Assembly: GCA_029237695.1 (NCBI GenBank)
Contig: CM055274.1
Coordinates: 22,309,505 to 22,373,504, forward strand
Direction: 5' to 3'
Source of the DNA: Conchocele bisecta
Lineage: Eukaryota; Mollusca; Bivalvia; Lucinida; Thyasiridae
DNA: 64,000 bases
Each line of letters begins with the position of its first letter. Position 1 is the first letter of the stretch. This document shows positions 1 through 10,757 of this stretch, one piece after another. The translations under genes and the position numbers were made by a program. Below the pieces are notes generated by a model that was not told where the DNA came from, ran no database searches, and worked only from the letters and a program-made list of their open reading frames with translations.

Positions 1-144
1 TCCAGTTCCTCGGACGCGTCTGTCCACTGGTTATCGTAACACTCGGACATCTGTTCCCGAAGCTTCTCCGGCCGGTTGGGGTCACTGAGGTCAGACACGT
101 TCGGGTTGCCGTCCATCAGCGCGGAGGCGGTGACTGCACTCAGT
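1..144 (-). CDS. Exon 10 (partial), candidate start of Mieap-like C-terminal domain
   Basis: The acceptor is an ATTCAG ending at base 145. One base completes the codon from the previous exon, matching the phase of the other exons. A second AG nearby gives the wrong phase and was not chosen. The exon encodes about 47 residues and is open to the window edge. The composition differs from the other exons: it is less charged and holds Pro, Trp, Tyr and Cys. Its motif of the type LSDPNRPEKL, then CYDNQWTDASEEL, resembles what I remember of the opening of the Mieap C-terminal domain in mollusc proteins. That family acts at mitochondria in quality control. The match is from memory and could not be tested here. 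Confidence 0.7.
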
Positions 145-435
145 CTGAATTTAAATATTTTATTTAGCCTGTACAATGTATACCCGATATATTCTAATCT
201 GCTATTAAATAGTAGCTGCGTCTTTAGTGCAGCTCCCTGCCACATTTTCAGAGAATATCCGTTATTTCCATATACTTTTTTTAAACTACAGTGGAACCTC
301 TCTAAACCGGGCACCAAGAAAACACCTGTGTGTGATCGTATTGTTGATGAGTTTCCTGGTCATTTATCTCAGGTGATAATGTTTTTTCGTGATCGCATAG
401 AACACAACTATGGCTCAGAATGATCAAATGTCTGA

Positions 436-513
436 TTTACAGTGAAACCTCTCTAAGCCGGACACCCTGGGGACCTCCCCAGGGTGTCCGGTTGAGAGAG
501 GTTTTACTGTATA
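436..513. mobile_element. pogo-type MITE hairpin (copy at 0.4 kb)
   Basis: ACAGTGAAACCTCTCTAAGC...GTTGAGAGAGGTTTTACTGT, an inverted pair with TA outside. A related sequence begins at 288. The ends resemble pogo/Tigger-type TIRs of the Tc1/mariner group. Confidence 0.7.
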
Positions 514-585
514 ATAGTTTGATCCTCAAAAAGTGTACAGGCCCGCATTTTTAGACTAGTACATTTATTAGAACAAAGCCGGTAC

Positions 586-714
586 CTGGTGAGGAGTTTA
601 TCCCTCATCTCTGTCTCTTCCTTGCTGCTGCGCTCAAAGTCCGTGATGGTCGCCCGTAGCTGGCCCACCTCGTGGCGGTGACTTACTGTCGCGTTCTCCA
701 GGTTCCTCTTCAAA
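586..714 (-). CDS. Exon 9, coiled coil (43 codons)
   Basis: 129 bp with acceptor CTCAG at 715-719 and donor GTACCG starting at 585. It encodes a helical segment beginning LKRNLENATVSHRHEV and ending with the split codon AG|. GC content is clearly higher than in the flanking intron. Several in-frame Leu, Val and Ile are spaced 3-4 residues apart. This is the last coiled-coil exon before the C-terminal domain exon. Confidence 0.85.
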
Positions 715-1365
715 CTGAGAGGGGAAATAAATCAATACCCATCTGAGTCACGGGTTGAAGTAACTGAGCAAGATATGTAAATGGATTATTCTTATTTCTC
801 ACCCAAAGTGTATTGTGTTACCATTCAGTTGAACCGTCTCGACGAATATATGTATACTTCTGATGAGAAATGAGCAAAATTTCAGAAAAAAATATTTGTA
901 TTTTCGGAAAGTTTACAATCATCCATGCGTCTCATTTATAACTGAGAGTCCAGTGGGTTGTTGGTCGGGTGAAAGCGACGGCGTAAATTAACGGTAGGGG
1001 TTCCTCCTTATAGGAATTACGATTTACGAATTACGATTTGCCTGGTTTGGCACACTTATTATTCTGATTTCAGGGCTGACATTTCAGCAAATATTCAGTT
1101 CTGATTTTGGGATCCACGCCCCCCCCCCCCCCCCCCCCCCCCCCATTTGTACAGGTAATATATGGGAGTTAGTATTAAACCAATTGACCCGGCTAAATGA
1201 CCTTAGCTGTTAATAACCCGTTAAACCCCAACAAACAAACCAACAACTGAGAGTCCACGCCACCTCTATACCTATATCCTGGATCCACCCCTGATAGCTC
1301 CACATGAGCATGTGCAGTCTGATCAGAGTTCAGCTGATTGCCATTAACGCACTGAACTCACTTTA
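715..1365. other. Intronic sequence, no gene seen
   Basis: Unassigned intron containing the poly-C tract and a short piece matching 52436-52520 (ACCCATTGACCCGGC-type, TTAGCTGTTGATA), so partly dispersed repeat. Confidence 0.6.
1119..1144 (+). repeat. Poly-C tract
   Basis: 26 consecutive C. Confidence 0.95.
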
Positions 1366-1465
1366 CAGTGGGGACAGCGTGTAAGTGCACACACGAACGA
1401 ACACGACAGGTTGGTTCCAACATGTCGTGTTCGTTCGTGTGTGCACTTACACGCTGACCTCACTG
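1366..1465. mobile_element. 100-bp palindromic MITE, family 'CAGTGGGG' (copy 1)
   Basis: Two 49-bp arms around a 2-base loop, with TA on both sides. The left arm holds GGGGACAGCG in place of the family's GGGGTCAGCG. Confidence 0.88.
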
Positions 1466-1537
1466 TAACTAAGTCATCAGCCAAAAATATCAGACACTAA
1501 TAATATATGGAAGATGGGGGGGGGCATGTTTACTCAC

Positions 1538-1612
1538 TCTGACATAGATTCATGATTGGCCGTCTTGGTGAGATCCAGCTCTAACTTCATGCTCTCATTG
1601 TCAGAGGCCAGC
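1538..1612 (-). CDS. Exon 8, coiled coil (25 codons)
   Basis: 75 bp with acceptor TCTACAG and donor GTGAGTAA (strong). It encodes LASDNESMKLELDLTKTANH and a few more residues. It has the same 1/2 phase as its neighbours. It is the shortest confident exon and is not a repeat copy. Confidence 0.85.
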
Positions 1613-1691
1613 CTGTAGAGGAAACAATGTCACGGTGGGTGTAGTACGTCACAGACACTAATGTGACTAACCAATGACTACACATGACTGT

Positions 1692-1925
1692 TTGTTTTAT
1701 ACATGTCTATTAAAGGCACATGCCCACTCACAAAATGTGTCCAGTTCAACTCTCAACCCCACATATTGATTGGAATTATTATACATTTTATATCAGACAT
1801 ACATTTCCACACTGATATCAGGGTGTGTTTCCTTAACATTTTAACGGACATTACTATTTATTCTCTGTATTTATTTTTTGATGTGCAATACGAAAATATT
1901 ATCAGCACCAATCCCACTCTGCTTT
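1692..1925. mobile_element. MITE fragment, family 'AAAGGTACATGCCCACTCA'
   Basis: Starts AAAGGCACATGCCCACTCA and contains ATACATTTTATATCAGACAT and TTAACGGACATTACTATTTA. These blocks recur inverted at 9840-10035 and 25060-25303. Confidence 0.7.
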
Positions 1926-2285
1926 AAAGTTAGTATCTCCTAATTAGGACTTAATATCTCCTAATTACGACTCACTATATCCTAGTTAGGACTTACTAGC
2001 TGTGACAATGCTAAAGACAGTTTTATTTAATTAGGAGATACTAATTCCTAATTAGGAGATACAAAGTCCTAATTAGGAGATAACAGTCGCACTTAGGAGA
2101 TACTAACTATCTACTATATCCTAATTAGGACTTAGTACATCCTAATTATGAGATACTAAGTCCTAATTAGGATATATTCCTAATGAGATAATAAGTCCTA
2201 ATTAGGAGATAGTATCTCTTAATTAGGATTTAGTATCTCCTAATTATGAGATAAATATATGTTAGCATTGGCACCAGGACACTTC
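1925..2285. mobile_element. MITE filled with CTAATTAG palindromes (partial copy)
   Basis: Same body (repeated CTCCTAATTAGGAC) and the right end TTAGCATTGGCACCAGGA. The left end is disordered and adjoins the 'TTAAAGGCACATGCC' element at 1690-1925. Confidence 0.8.
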
Positions 2286-2402
2286 CATATAAACCTCATT
2301 AAGTATATTCTGATGGCTTTCACTGTATTTTTCTCTCAAGATAATGAATATGCATACTTGCAAGTAAATGTACACGTCTCGAAGAACCTGAATATCTAAA
2401 TT

Positions 2403-3760
2403 ACAGTGAACGCTCTCCAAACTGGACACCATACGGACCTCCCAGGGCGTTTACAGTGAAACCTCTCTAAACTGGACACCATAGGGACCTCCCAGGGCGT
2501 TCACAGTGAAACCTCTCTAAACTGGACACCATAGGGACCTCCCAGGGCGTTCACAGTGAAACCTCTCAACTGGACAACATAGGGACCTCCCAGGATGATT
2601 ACAGTGAAACTTCTCTATACTGGACAACATAGGGACCTCCCATGATGATTACAGTGAAACCTCTCTATACTGGACAACATAGGGACCTCCCATGATGATT
2701 ACAGTGAAACCTCTATATACTGGACAACATAGGGACCTCCCATGATGATTACAGTGAAACCTCTCTATACTGGACAACATAGGGACCTCCCATGATGATT
2801 ACAGTGAAACTTCTCTATACTGGACAACATAGGGACCTCCCATGATGATTACAGTGAAACCTCTCTATACTGGACAACATAGGGACCTCCCATGATGATT
2901 ACAGTGAAACCTCTCTATACTGGACAACATAGGGACCTCCCAGGATGATTACAGTGAAACTTCTCTATACTGGACAACATAGGGACCTCCCATGATGATT
3001 ACAGTGAAACTTCTCTATATATTACAGTGAAACCTCTCTATACTGGACAACATAGGGACCTCCCATGATGATTACAGTGAAACCTCTCTATACTGGACAA
3101 CATAGGGACCTCCCATGATGAGTACAGTGAAACCTCTCTATACTGGACAACATAGGGACCTCCCATGATGATTACAGTGAAACTTCTCTATACTGGACAA
3201 CATAGGGACCTCCCATGATGATTACAGTGAAACTTCTCTATACTGGACAACATAGGGACCTCCCATGATGATTACAGTGAAACCTCTCTATACTGTACAA
3301 CATAGGGACCTCCCAGGATGATTGTGAAACCTCTCTATACTGGACAACATAGGGACCTCCCATGATGAGTACCTCTATACTGGACAACATAGGGACCTCC
3401 CATGATGATTACAGTGAAACCTCTCTATACTGGACAACATAGGGACCTCCCATGATGATTACAGTGAAACCTCTCTATACTGGACAACATAGGGACCTCC
3501 CAGGATGATTACAGTGAAACCTCTCTATACTGGACAACATAGGGACCTCCCATGATGATTACAGTGAAACCTCTCTATACTGGACAACATAGGGACCTCC
3601 CATGATGAGTACAGTGAAACCTCTCTATACTGGACAACATAGGGACCTCCCATGATGAGTACAGTGAAACCTCTCTATACTGGACAACATAGGGAGCTCC
3701 CAAGATGAGTACAGTGAAACCTCTCTATACTGGACAACATAGGGACCTCCCCTGCTGATA
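2403..3760. repeat. 50-bp tandem satellite built from a pogo-type TIR
   Basis: About 27 head-to-tail 50-bp units beginning ACAGTGAAACCTCTCTATAC and ending CATGATGATT, with a few shortened units. The first units carry the more ancestral form (AAACTGGACACC, CCCAGGGCG). The ACAGTG(A/G)AACCTCTCTAAAC phrase is the terminal repeat of MITEs found elsewhere in the window. Confidence 0.92.
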
Positions 3761-4080
3761 TCAGTGAAAGCTCACTAAATCGTGGGACATCAAGGGTGAC
3801 TGGTTTGGGGAGGCTCCAATGTTCCAGATTATGTGGCGACTTGTTACGTGTTGACATGCGGGCGGTTGTTTGGTAGCAGGCAAAGCGTAAATTTAACGAT
3901 GGGTTTCATCCTTATTGGAATCCCGATACCACTGATTTGGCCATCATGTACACGTTTTACCTTCTGATATGTCAGAGTTGAATCCGATTATACCCATTAT
4001 AAAAATACATGTAGTAAAATTATTACTAATCCTATTACTTTCGGGCAGTTGGATAAGTGATTCTGGTGTAGTGAGGACCT

Positions 4081-4385
4081 GTAGCCTATTTCATCAACAT
4101 TGCAAAGTATACTTTCCTAGCAAAGTATACTTTGAGGGAGAAATTTTCAATTTTAGGAGAAATTTATTATTTTTTATTATACTGAATTTATTACATTTTC
4201 ACAGCCATTTTGGCTGTTATAATGTAATAAATTCAGTATAATAATTCTGCATACTTTTAATCATCAAATATATGCAGTTGTTAGTTTTATGTGAAATAAT
4301 GCATTTCGAGAAAAATGAATGATTTCTCCCTCAAAGTATACTTTGCTAGAAAAGTATGCTTTGCAATGTTGGTGAAATCGGCTAC
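4081..4385. mobile_element. Foldback MITE, family 'GTAGCC' (copy 1)
   Basis: Inverted ends GTAGCC...GGCTAC enclose a long palindrome with repeated AAAGTATACTTT motifs and a central TGGCTGT/ACAGCCA region. The paralogous position in the duplicated unit (7125/7126) lacks it, which gives an almost clean empty site. Confidence 0.85.
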
Positions 4386-4524
4386 TGGCATCAGGTTATT
4401 CTAATTTCAGCGCTGAATATGTATTTTTCATGTAAATATTCAGCTATGATTTTGGTATTTTCCCCCTATACATACAGTTGCAATATGGGATTCGACCCCG
4501 TTAACACAGCTTTAAGTGACACCA

Positions 4525-4758
4525 TTAACCATTTGAAACCCGAACCGCTACAGCGATTTATGCAAACAGTGTAGATCCAAATGAGCCGGCTCATAATGAG
4601 CCGTCTCATCAGGATCTGCACTTTTTGAAAGTAATTTTCATATTTTGGAGACCAAAAAATACCCCCTTTTCATAAATGGACTTTTCATAAATGGAAAACC
4701 ATTTTGTGACAGTTGGATTGGTTGCATAGTTCCAGTTACTTAGGGGTGAAAGGGTTAA
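4525..4758. mobile_element. TTAA-flanked piggyBac-type MITE (copy 1, at a splice donor)
   Basis: TTAACC...GGTGAAAGGGTTAA ends, with a central palindrome GAGCCGGCTCAT.ATGAGCCGTCTC. The TTAA target with CCC/GGG-type termini is the hallmark of piggyBac-related elements. The right end lies at intron position +9 from the donor of exon Y. Confidence 0.78.
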
Positions 4759-4766
4759 ATAAATAC

Positions 4767-4865
4767 CTGTTGACATCATGTTGTGTTTGTTGCCGGAGTT
4801 CTTTTTCCATTTGTCGCTCAACTTGTAGTTCGTCTATCTTAGCCTGCAAGTCTTGTGTCAACTTA
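4767..4865 (-). CDS. Exon 7 (Y, second copy), coiled coil
   Basis: 99 bp with acceptor TTGTTACAG and donor GTATTTATTTAA. It encodes a segment starting KLTQDLQAKIDELQ and ending QHDVN(R). It is nearly identical to the exon at 7533-7631; the visible differences are QTQH here versus QAQD there. A TTAA-flanked MITE begins at intron position +9 in both copies, so that insertion is older than the duplication. Confidence 0.87.
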
Positions 4866-4881
4866 CTGTAACAAGAACGCA

Positions 4882-4920
4882 ATATTAGTAAGTAAGTAAG
4901 TAAGTAAGAAAGTAAGAAAG
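4882..4920. repeat. (GTAA)n microsatellite next to exon Y acceptor
   Basis: AGTAAGTAAGTAAGTAAG on the plus strand, 17-55 bases upstream of the acceptor on the coding strand. Its counterpart is at 7654-7708 (longer, interrupted). Confidence 0.85.
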
Positions 4921-5207
4921 TATCTACAAGTACATGTATATTTAACAAATAATATGGATACAAGTATTAACAACATATGAACATGTGTCAAAATGTGACA
5001 ATTGCATTAATATGGTGTTCATATATGTATGATGAAACTGTTCATGAGTATTAGATTAAGAGCTAAGCAGGTTGAGTACTTGTATGAACATGTAATTGCT
5101 TGTGTACTTGGCAGTTTTAACATAAACTGCTAGATCATTCCATAATTTTGCTCCAGAACAGAAGCAGGTTGACCTGTATAGTTCAATGTTAGGTTTTGGT
5201 AGTTATA

Positions 5208-5442
5208 TATTGTTACATGTGGCTGTCACTGGGGAAATGGGCCTTACGGGATTTGTGACCAGTGTAGCCCCTGATCAAACAGGATACTCCTGTAGTCGGA
5301 TATCTGTGTTATGTCAGAAGCATGATGTGTGTTTCATTGATGGAATGGCGAACAGTGCATATCCTGCTGAAAACAGGCCGATCTGGATCTACACTGGCCG
5401 CCAAAACCCCAAATGCCCCATTTCTCCAGTCACAGCCATATA
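5208..5442. mobile_element. Palindromic MITE, family 'GATCCAGATCAGCC' (copy 1)
   Basis: TGTGGCTGTCACTGGGGAAA inverted against TTTCTCCAGTCACAGCCA. In better copies the inner core is an inverted GATCAGCCTGTGCATCCGCA. A truncated sister is at 7990-8150. Confidence 0.8.
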
Positions 5443-5457
5443 ATATATACAGATCTA

Positions 5458-5590
5458 TACGGAGCCCCGCAGGGACGGATAATTCTTTGTTATTAAATTA
5501 ATTTGTTAAATTGAGGGAATTAATTGTTATTTCGTGGGAACGCATTAATAAATTAAAAAAAAGCATGTCCCTTGCGAGGCTCCGTAGAAC
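5458..5590. mobile_element. MITE with CGGAGCC/GGCTCCG ends (copy 1)
   Basis: ACGGAGCCCCGCAGGGAC inverted against GTCCCTTGCGAGGCTCCGT, with internal TTTCGTGGGAACG motifs. Confidence 0.75.
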
Positions 5591-6138
5591 TATGAGTGTC
5601 TATTATCACCAATAAAGCCATGTCCATATGCAACTCACCATAGCCATTTTGGTTAGGAGGCTTGCCACCAGTGTAGTCCCAGATCAGCCTGCACATTCGT
5701 GCAGTCTGAACAGGGCATACACTATTCATTACCCAAATACGTAGATCCAAAGACACCACCGCCCTAAATTAGTCTATAGAATTGTGTGGATGAGGTAACC
5801 TTATTGAATGGGTCATTTGCTGGGTCCTAGGGCCGAGTCTTACACCTGTGGCTGGATATTTTAATTGGATACTTTAATAATGAGTCTCGTATCTATGTAT
5901 GTCCCTTTGCAAATCTATTTATAGAGATCCGGTCCTATGCTGTATATCAGAGTTTATTTCTTACTTAATAGCACACAAATTGAGTTGTGCGAACAGAGCC
6001 AACCCAGATCAGACTGCACAGATATCTGAATCAATACTGATTGTAATAACATTAATACGTGTGAAAATGTGAATCTGGCAAATAATGTAGTCCCAGATCA
6101 GATTTCGTAGATATGCAGCATGATCTGGATCAACACTA

Positions 6139-6703
6139 CTGTCTCTTCCACGTTTTGCTGCCGACGAACTTTTGGCTATTAAACACATTAAATCTACAAA
6201 ATATTTAAAAGTAAGTACTTTTTTATCAATAACAAAAAAGGCACCCTCCCCAAAAAATATTATTTGATGAAATTTCATCAAATATTGATTTTATTGCGAA
6301 AAAACGATTTTCCTATGGGAATTTAACATAGGGGTTAAAAATTGATTTTGTTTAAAAAAAAATTATTTGTGGACCGATTTTCAAAATCTAACTTTTGTTT
6401 TCTTAATTACATCATTTTCAAGCTATCTCGCCAGGTTTCGGAGTCAATTTCCAATTATTTTTTTTTTGTTTATCCTTCAGGATCAAAAAACGAAAAAATT
6501 TGGAAATTGACTCCCCATGTTAAATTCCCATAGGAAAATCGTTTTTTCGCAATAAAATCAATATTTGATGGAATTTCATAAACCAAAAATTTTGGGGAGG
6601 GTGACTTTTGTTATTGAAGAAAAAGTACTTACTTTTAAATATTTTTAGATTTAATGTGTTTAATGGCCAAAAGTTCGTCGGCAGCAAAACGTGGAACAGA
6701 CAG
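6139..6703. mobile_element. 565-bp foldback MITE with TA target duplication
   Basis: Ends CTGTCTCTTCCACG... and ...CGTGGAACAGACAG are inverted, and TA flanks both sides. The paralogous unit has the unfilled sequence CACTAGTC at about 10500, so TA insertion of a mariner-type element is directly visible. A divergent relative occupies about 52845-53282. Confidence 0.87.
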
Positions 6704-6869
6704 TAGTCGAAATCACTATAATTGCTGCAAATCATGCTACATTCGCACATTTTACAAGCAGTAAGGCACTAAACTACACAATTTGGACCGGATTTCTATA
6801 AATAAATTCAACGGGAGATAACTAGCTACGAAGCCACATAATAGTGACTATGAGCAGAAAGTGACAAAC

Positions 6870-6968
6870 CTGACAGATTTCGCACTGCTCATCTCCTTCT
6901 GGGCAACTTCCAGGGTCTCCTTAGTAACGGTCAGTTCCCGCTCTATATGTTCCTTTTCCTTCTGGGAC
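6870..6968 (-). CDS. Exon 6 (X, second copy), coiled coil
   Basis: 99 bp with acceptor GCCCAACAG and donor GTTTGTCAC. It encodes SQKEKEHIERELTV and continues to AKSV(R). It duplicates the exon at 10659-10757; the difference lies in KEKEH here versus KENKN there. It lies only about 560 bp downstream of the other Y exon, which fits head-to-tail duplication of an X-Y cassette. Confidence 0.87.
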
Positions 6969-7290
6969 CTGTTGGGCAGAAATTGGATTCACGTACTCGT
7001 TTTACCTTCTGATATGTGAGAGTTGAATCCGATTATACCCATTATAAAAGTACATGTAGTAAAATTATTACTAATCCTATTACTTTCGGGCAGTTGGATA
7101 AGTGATTCTGGTGTAGTGAGGACCTGGCATCAGGTTATTCTAATTTCAGCGCTGAATATGTATTTTTCATGTAAATATTATTCAGCTCTGATTTTGGTAT
7201 TTTCCCCTATACATACAGGTGCAATATGGGATTCGACCCCGTTAACACAGCTTTAAGTGACATTAGCTGTTGACAGACTGTTAAACACCA

Positions 7291-7524
7291 TTAACCCTTT
7301 GAAACCCGAACCGCTACAGCGATTTATGCAAACAGTGTAGATCCAAATGAGCCGGCTCATAATGAGCCGTCTCATCAGGATCTGCACTTTTTGAAAGTCA
7401 TTTTCATATTTTTGAGAACAAAAAATACCCCCTTTTCATAAATGGACTTTTCATAAATGGAAAACCATTTTGTGACAGTTGGATTGGTTGCATAGTTCCA
7501 GTTACTTAGGGGTGAAAGGGTTAA
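7291..7524. mobile_element. TTAA-flanked piggyBac-type MITE (copy 2, at a splice donor)
   Basis: Duplicate of the element at 4525-4758, carried along in the segmental duplication. Left end TTAACCCTTTGAA, right end GTGAAAGGGTTAA. Confidence 0.8.
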
Positions 7525-7532
7525 ATAAATAC

Positions 7533-7631
7533 CTGTTGACATCATCTTGCGCTTGTTGCCGGAGTTCTTTTTCCATTTGTCGCTCAACTTGTAGTTCGTC
7601 TATCTTAGCCTGCAAGTCTTGTGTCAACTTA
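7533..7631 (-). CDS. Exon 5 (Y, first copy), coiled coil
   Basis: 99 bp, the sister of the exon at 4767-4865, with the same acceptor, donor and adjoining MITE. The sequence just upstream of the acceptor (plus strand 7650-7706) is a GTAA-type microsatellite. Read on the coding strand it gives repeated TTAC and ends in a TACTAAT branch-site-like motif. Confidence 0.87.
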
Positions 7632-8481
7632 CTGTAACAAGAACGCAATATTAGTAAGTAAGTAAGTAAGAAAGAAAGTAAGTAAGAAATTAAGTAAGTA
7701 AGAAAGTATCTACAAGTACATGTATATTTAACAAATAATATGGATACAACATATGAACATGTGTCACGTGACAATTGCATGAATATGGTGTTCATATATG
7801 TATGATGAAACTGTTCATGAGTATTAGATTAAGAGCTAAGCAGGTTGTGTACTTGTATGAACATGTAATTGCTTGTGTACTTGGCAGTTTTAACATAAAC
7901 TGGTAGATCATTCCATAATTTTGCTCCAGAACAGAAGCAGGTTGACCTGTATAGTTCAATGTTAGGTTTTGGTAGTTATATATTGTTACATGTGGCTGTC
8001 ACTGGGGAAATGGGCCTTGCGGGATTTGTGACCAGTGTAGCCCCTGATCAAACAGGATACTCCTGTAGTCTGATATATGTGTTATGTCAGAAGCATGATG
8101 TGTGTTTCATTGATGGAATGGCGAACAGTGCATATCCTGCTGAAAACAGGGCCTACACTATTCATTACCCAAATACGTGGATCCAAAGACACCACCGCCC
8201 TAAATTAGTCCATAGAATTGTGTGGATGAGGTAACCTTATTGAATGGGTCATTTGCTGGGTCCTAGGGCCGAGTCTTACATCTGTGGCTGGATACTTTAA
8301 TAATGAGTCTCGTAGCTAGTTATGTCCCTTTGCAAATCTATTTATAGAGATCCGGTCCTATGCTGTATATCAGAGTTTATTTCTTACTTAATAGCGCACA
8401 CACTGAGTTGTGCGAACAGAGCCGACCCAGATCAGACTGCACAGATATCTGAGTCTATACTGATTGCAATAACATTAATAC

Positions 8482-10412
8482 CAAGGTGCATGATCACGTG
8501 GTTACAACAACAACAACGTCGCCCACTCCAAAGTAAGTATTATTTTATATTTATTACATAGGGTACATGTGTATCCGTATGTATTGCGATCGAGCGGGAT
8601 CATTTGGCTCCGCCCACGACCCCCCGTGGTGCGGACGCCTGTGATTGACAGCACAAATCGTGCGGTCATCGCTAAATTTAGTAACAGAGTTAACTCCCCT
8701 CCGAATACTCTCCGAAACAAGCGACGCGTTTAACACACAAACTACATCAAGTTTTACCTTCCGACAGCCTATTTTTAAACTCACCCGACACCTGTGCGAA
8801 ACAAAACTCGCACGTGTAGGTCTAACTGATGTTTAATCCTCATTCTCTCTCTCTATCGATGGATTTACAGTGGATTTTAGTGACATTCCCGAATTCGGCC
8901 TGATTGACATTTGTCTATGGTGGCCAATACACGCAACATGAGTGTCAATTCTACGTTCAGGGAAGGGGGTCAATAAGTCAGTATTTAAGGTGATAACTTA
9001 CAGTCAGGGAACAAATTAATGACAGTAACACATCCAGCGTATATTAATACCCATATTAATGCAAGTACTGAAATACGACAACAAAAAATCTAACAAGTTT
9101 GGGCTTCCATACATTGAAAATTTTGTCAGCGGTTTCCCGTCATTTGTATGTTTTAATATACTCGATCCGGGCCAACTATTTCATTCACAAAACAGAAGTA
9201 AACTTGGCGATGTACCGATAAGGCATTTTCAGGCGCGACACCGCTTCCGTGGCGGAATTATTGTAACTATTGCTCTTCAATCAATTTTCAATATATCTAT
9301 AATGATCATAGATATCTGGAATCTGTATACTTGAATTGATGATGTCTTGTATATGTGTTACCGTATCTTTCTGATATTGCTATGCATAATCTGTAATGTT
9401 GTTGAATGTTTTGGTACTTACTTCAAGTTGTGCCATATCAATAGTTTACCCTAATAACAATTATAACGCTGAAAAATAAAATTGCCGTCTGCTCTTTAAA
9501 AACCTGTTCTTGCAGCGCAGTAAAATTGTCTCAGTATGTTTTTGAGGAGAAAATATAAAAATATTTAAAAACAGCAGACGACAATTGTCGTTTCCAGCGC
9601 TGTAAAGGTACATGCCACTCAGTAAGCCCAAAATGTCATTTATAGTAATTAAATAAGTGTGTAACTGATAGTGACGCTCGGTGGTGTCAGGCTATTTGCA
9701 TATGCAAATGAGGCATGATATTCTTTAATAATTTATACTAAAGAAATGCGTCACCTGAAAAAATAATATTTTCGACAGATTTTAAAGTATGATCATTGCA
9801 CATCATAAAATAAATACAGAGATTAAATAGTAATGTCCGTTAACATTTTAAGCAAACACGGTTATCGCCCCTGATATCAGTGTGTAAATTTACGTCTGAT
9901 ATAAAATGTATAATAATGCCAATCAGTACGTGGGATAATGGCGCATGAATGTTTATTTTGCCAGGAAATGTCTCAGATGATGTCTCTGATGTAAAGAACA
10001 TTTTGTACCTACTGAGTGGGCATGTACCTTTAAGGGTTAATGAAACTGCAACACCAACAATCAATCAATCAATCAATCTAGTTTAATCTTGTAGTACCCT
10101 ATGTTCAGTACTTTCAGTACTTTGATCTTAATATGCAACGGATTTTTTTATGAAATATAGTGCAGCAAACGCGTCTTCATGAGGTGCATTTGGTGGTCTA
10201 GGGAGTTTGGTACAGACTTATGTCGTTTTTGCGAAGAATCGATTTCCGACAGAAGTTTGGGCGAAAATAAAGAGACCACCAAATGAAGCTTAGCAAGACG
10301 CGTTTGATGCGCCATATGTCATCAAAATCCGTTACGTAATAAGGACACTATAAAAGAATACGTACTTTGAATCGGTACTTGTTGTTGTTGTTAGTACCAC
10401 GTGAGCATACAC
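8482..10412. mobile_element. 1.9-kb TIR element present only in duplication unit B
   Basis: Ends read GTGCATGATCACGTGGTTAC plus (AAC)n on the left, and the inverse with (TTG)n then CCACGTGAGCATACAC on the right. The interrupted sequence is continuous in unit A (about 6058). CATTAATAC on the left and CATTGAATAC on the right look like a target duplication of about 9 bp. Inside are the MITE at 9604-10036 and a foldback at about 10090-10380. I found no recognisable transposase. Confidence 0.6.
9604..10036. mobile_element. MITE, family 'AAAGGTACATGCCCACTCA' (full length)
   Basis: AAAGGTACATGCC at 9605 and GGGCATGTACCTTT at 10019 are inverted ends. It is nested in the insertion that is unique to duplication unit B. 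Confidence 0.75.
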
Positions 10413-10658
10413 ATTGAATACGTGTGAAAATGTGAATCTGGCAAATAATGTAGTCCCAGATCAGATTGCGTAGATATGCAGCATGATCTGGATCAACACT
10501 AGTCGAAATCACTATAATTGCTGCAAATCATGCTACATTCGCACTTTTTACAAGGCACTAAACTACACAATTTGGACCGGATTTCTATAAATAAATGCAA
10601 CGGGAGATAATTAGCTACGAAGCTACATTATATTGACTGTGAGCAGAAAGTGACAAAC

Positions 10659-10757
10659 CTGACAGATTTCGCACTGCTCATCTCCTTCTGGGCAACTTCC
10701 AGGGTCTCCTTAGTAACGGTCAGTTCCCGCTCTATATTTTTATTTTCCTTCTGGGAC
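10659..10757 (-). CDS. Exon 4 (X, first copy), coiled coil
   Basis: 99 bp with acceptor GCCCAACAG and donor GTTTGTCAC. It encodes SQKENKNIERELTV and continues to the split Arg codon. It is the first of the four exons made by the X-Y tandem duplication. Confidence 0.87.

Noticed and set aside
2403..3760. CRISPR-like regular repeat array
   Set aside because: The units are contiguous with no unique spacers, in a eukaryotic intron, and derived from a transposon end.
5186..8234. Paired ORFs MLGFGSYILLHVAVTGEMG...
   Set aside because: Same palindromic MITE in the two duplication units. The peptide is a translation of its terminal repeat.
9059..9334. 91-residue plus-strand ORF
   Set aside because: It lies inside the unit-B-specific insertion and has no recognisable domain. 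Kept only as an unassigned part of that element.
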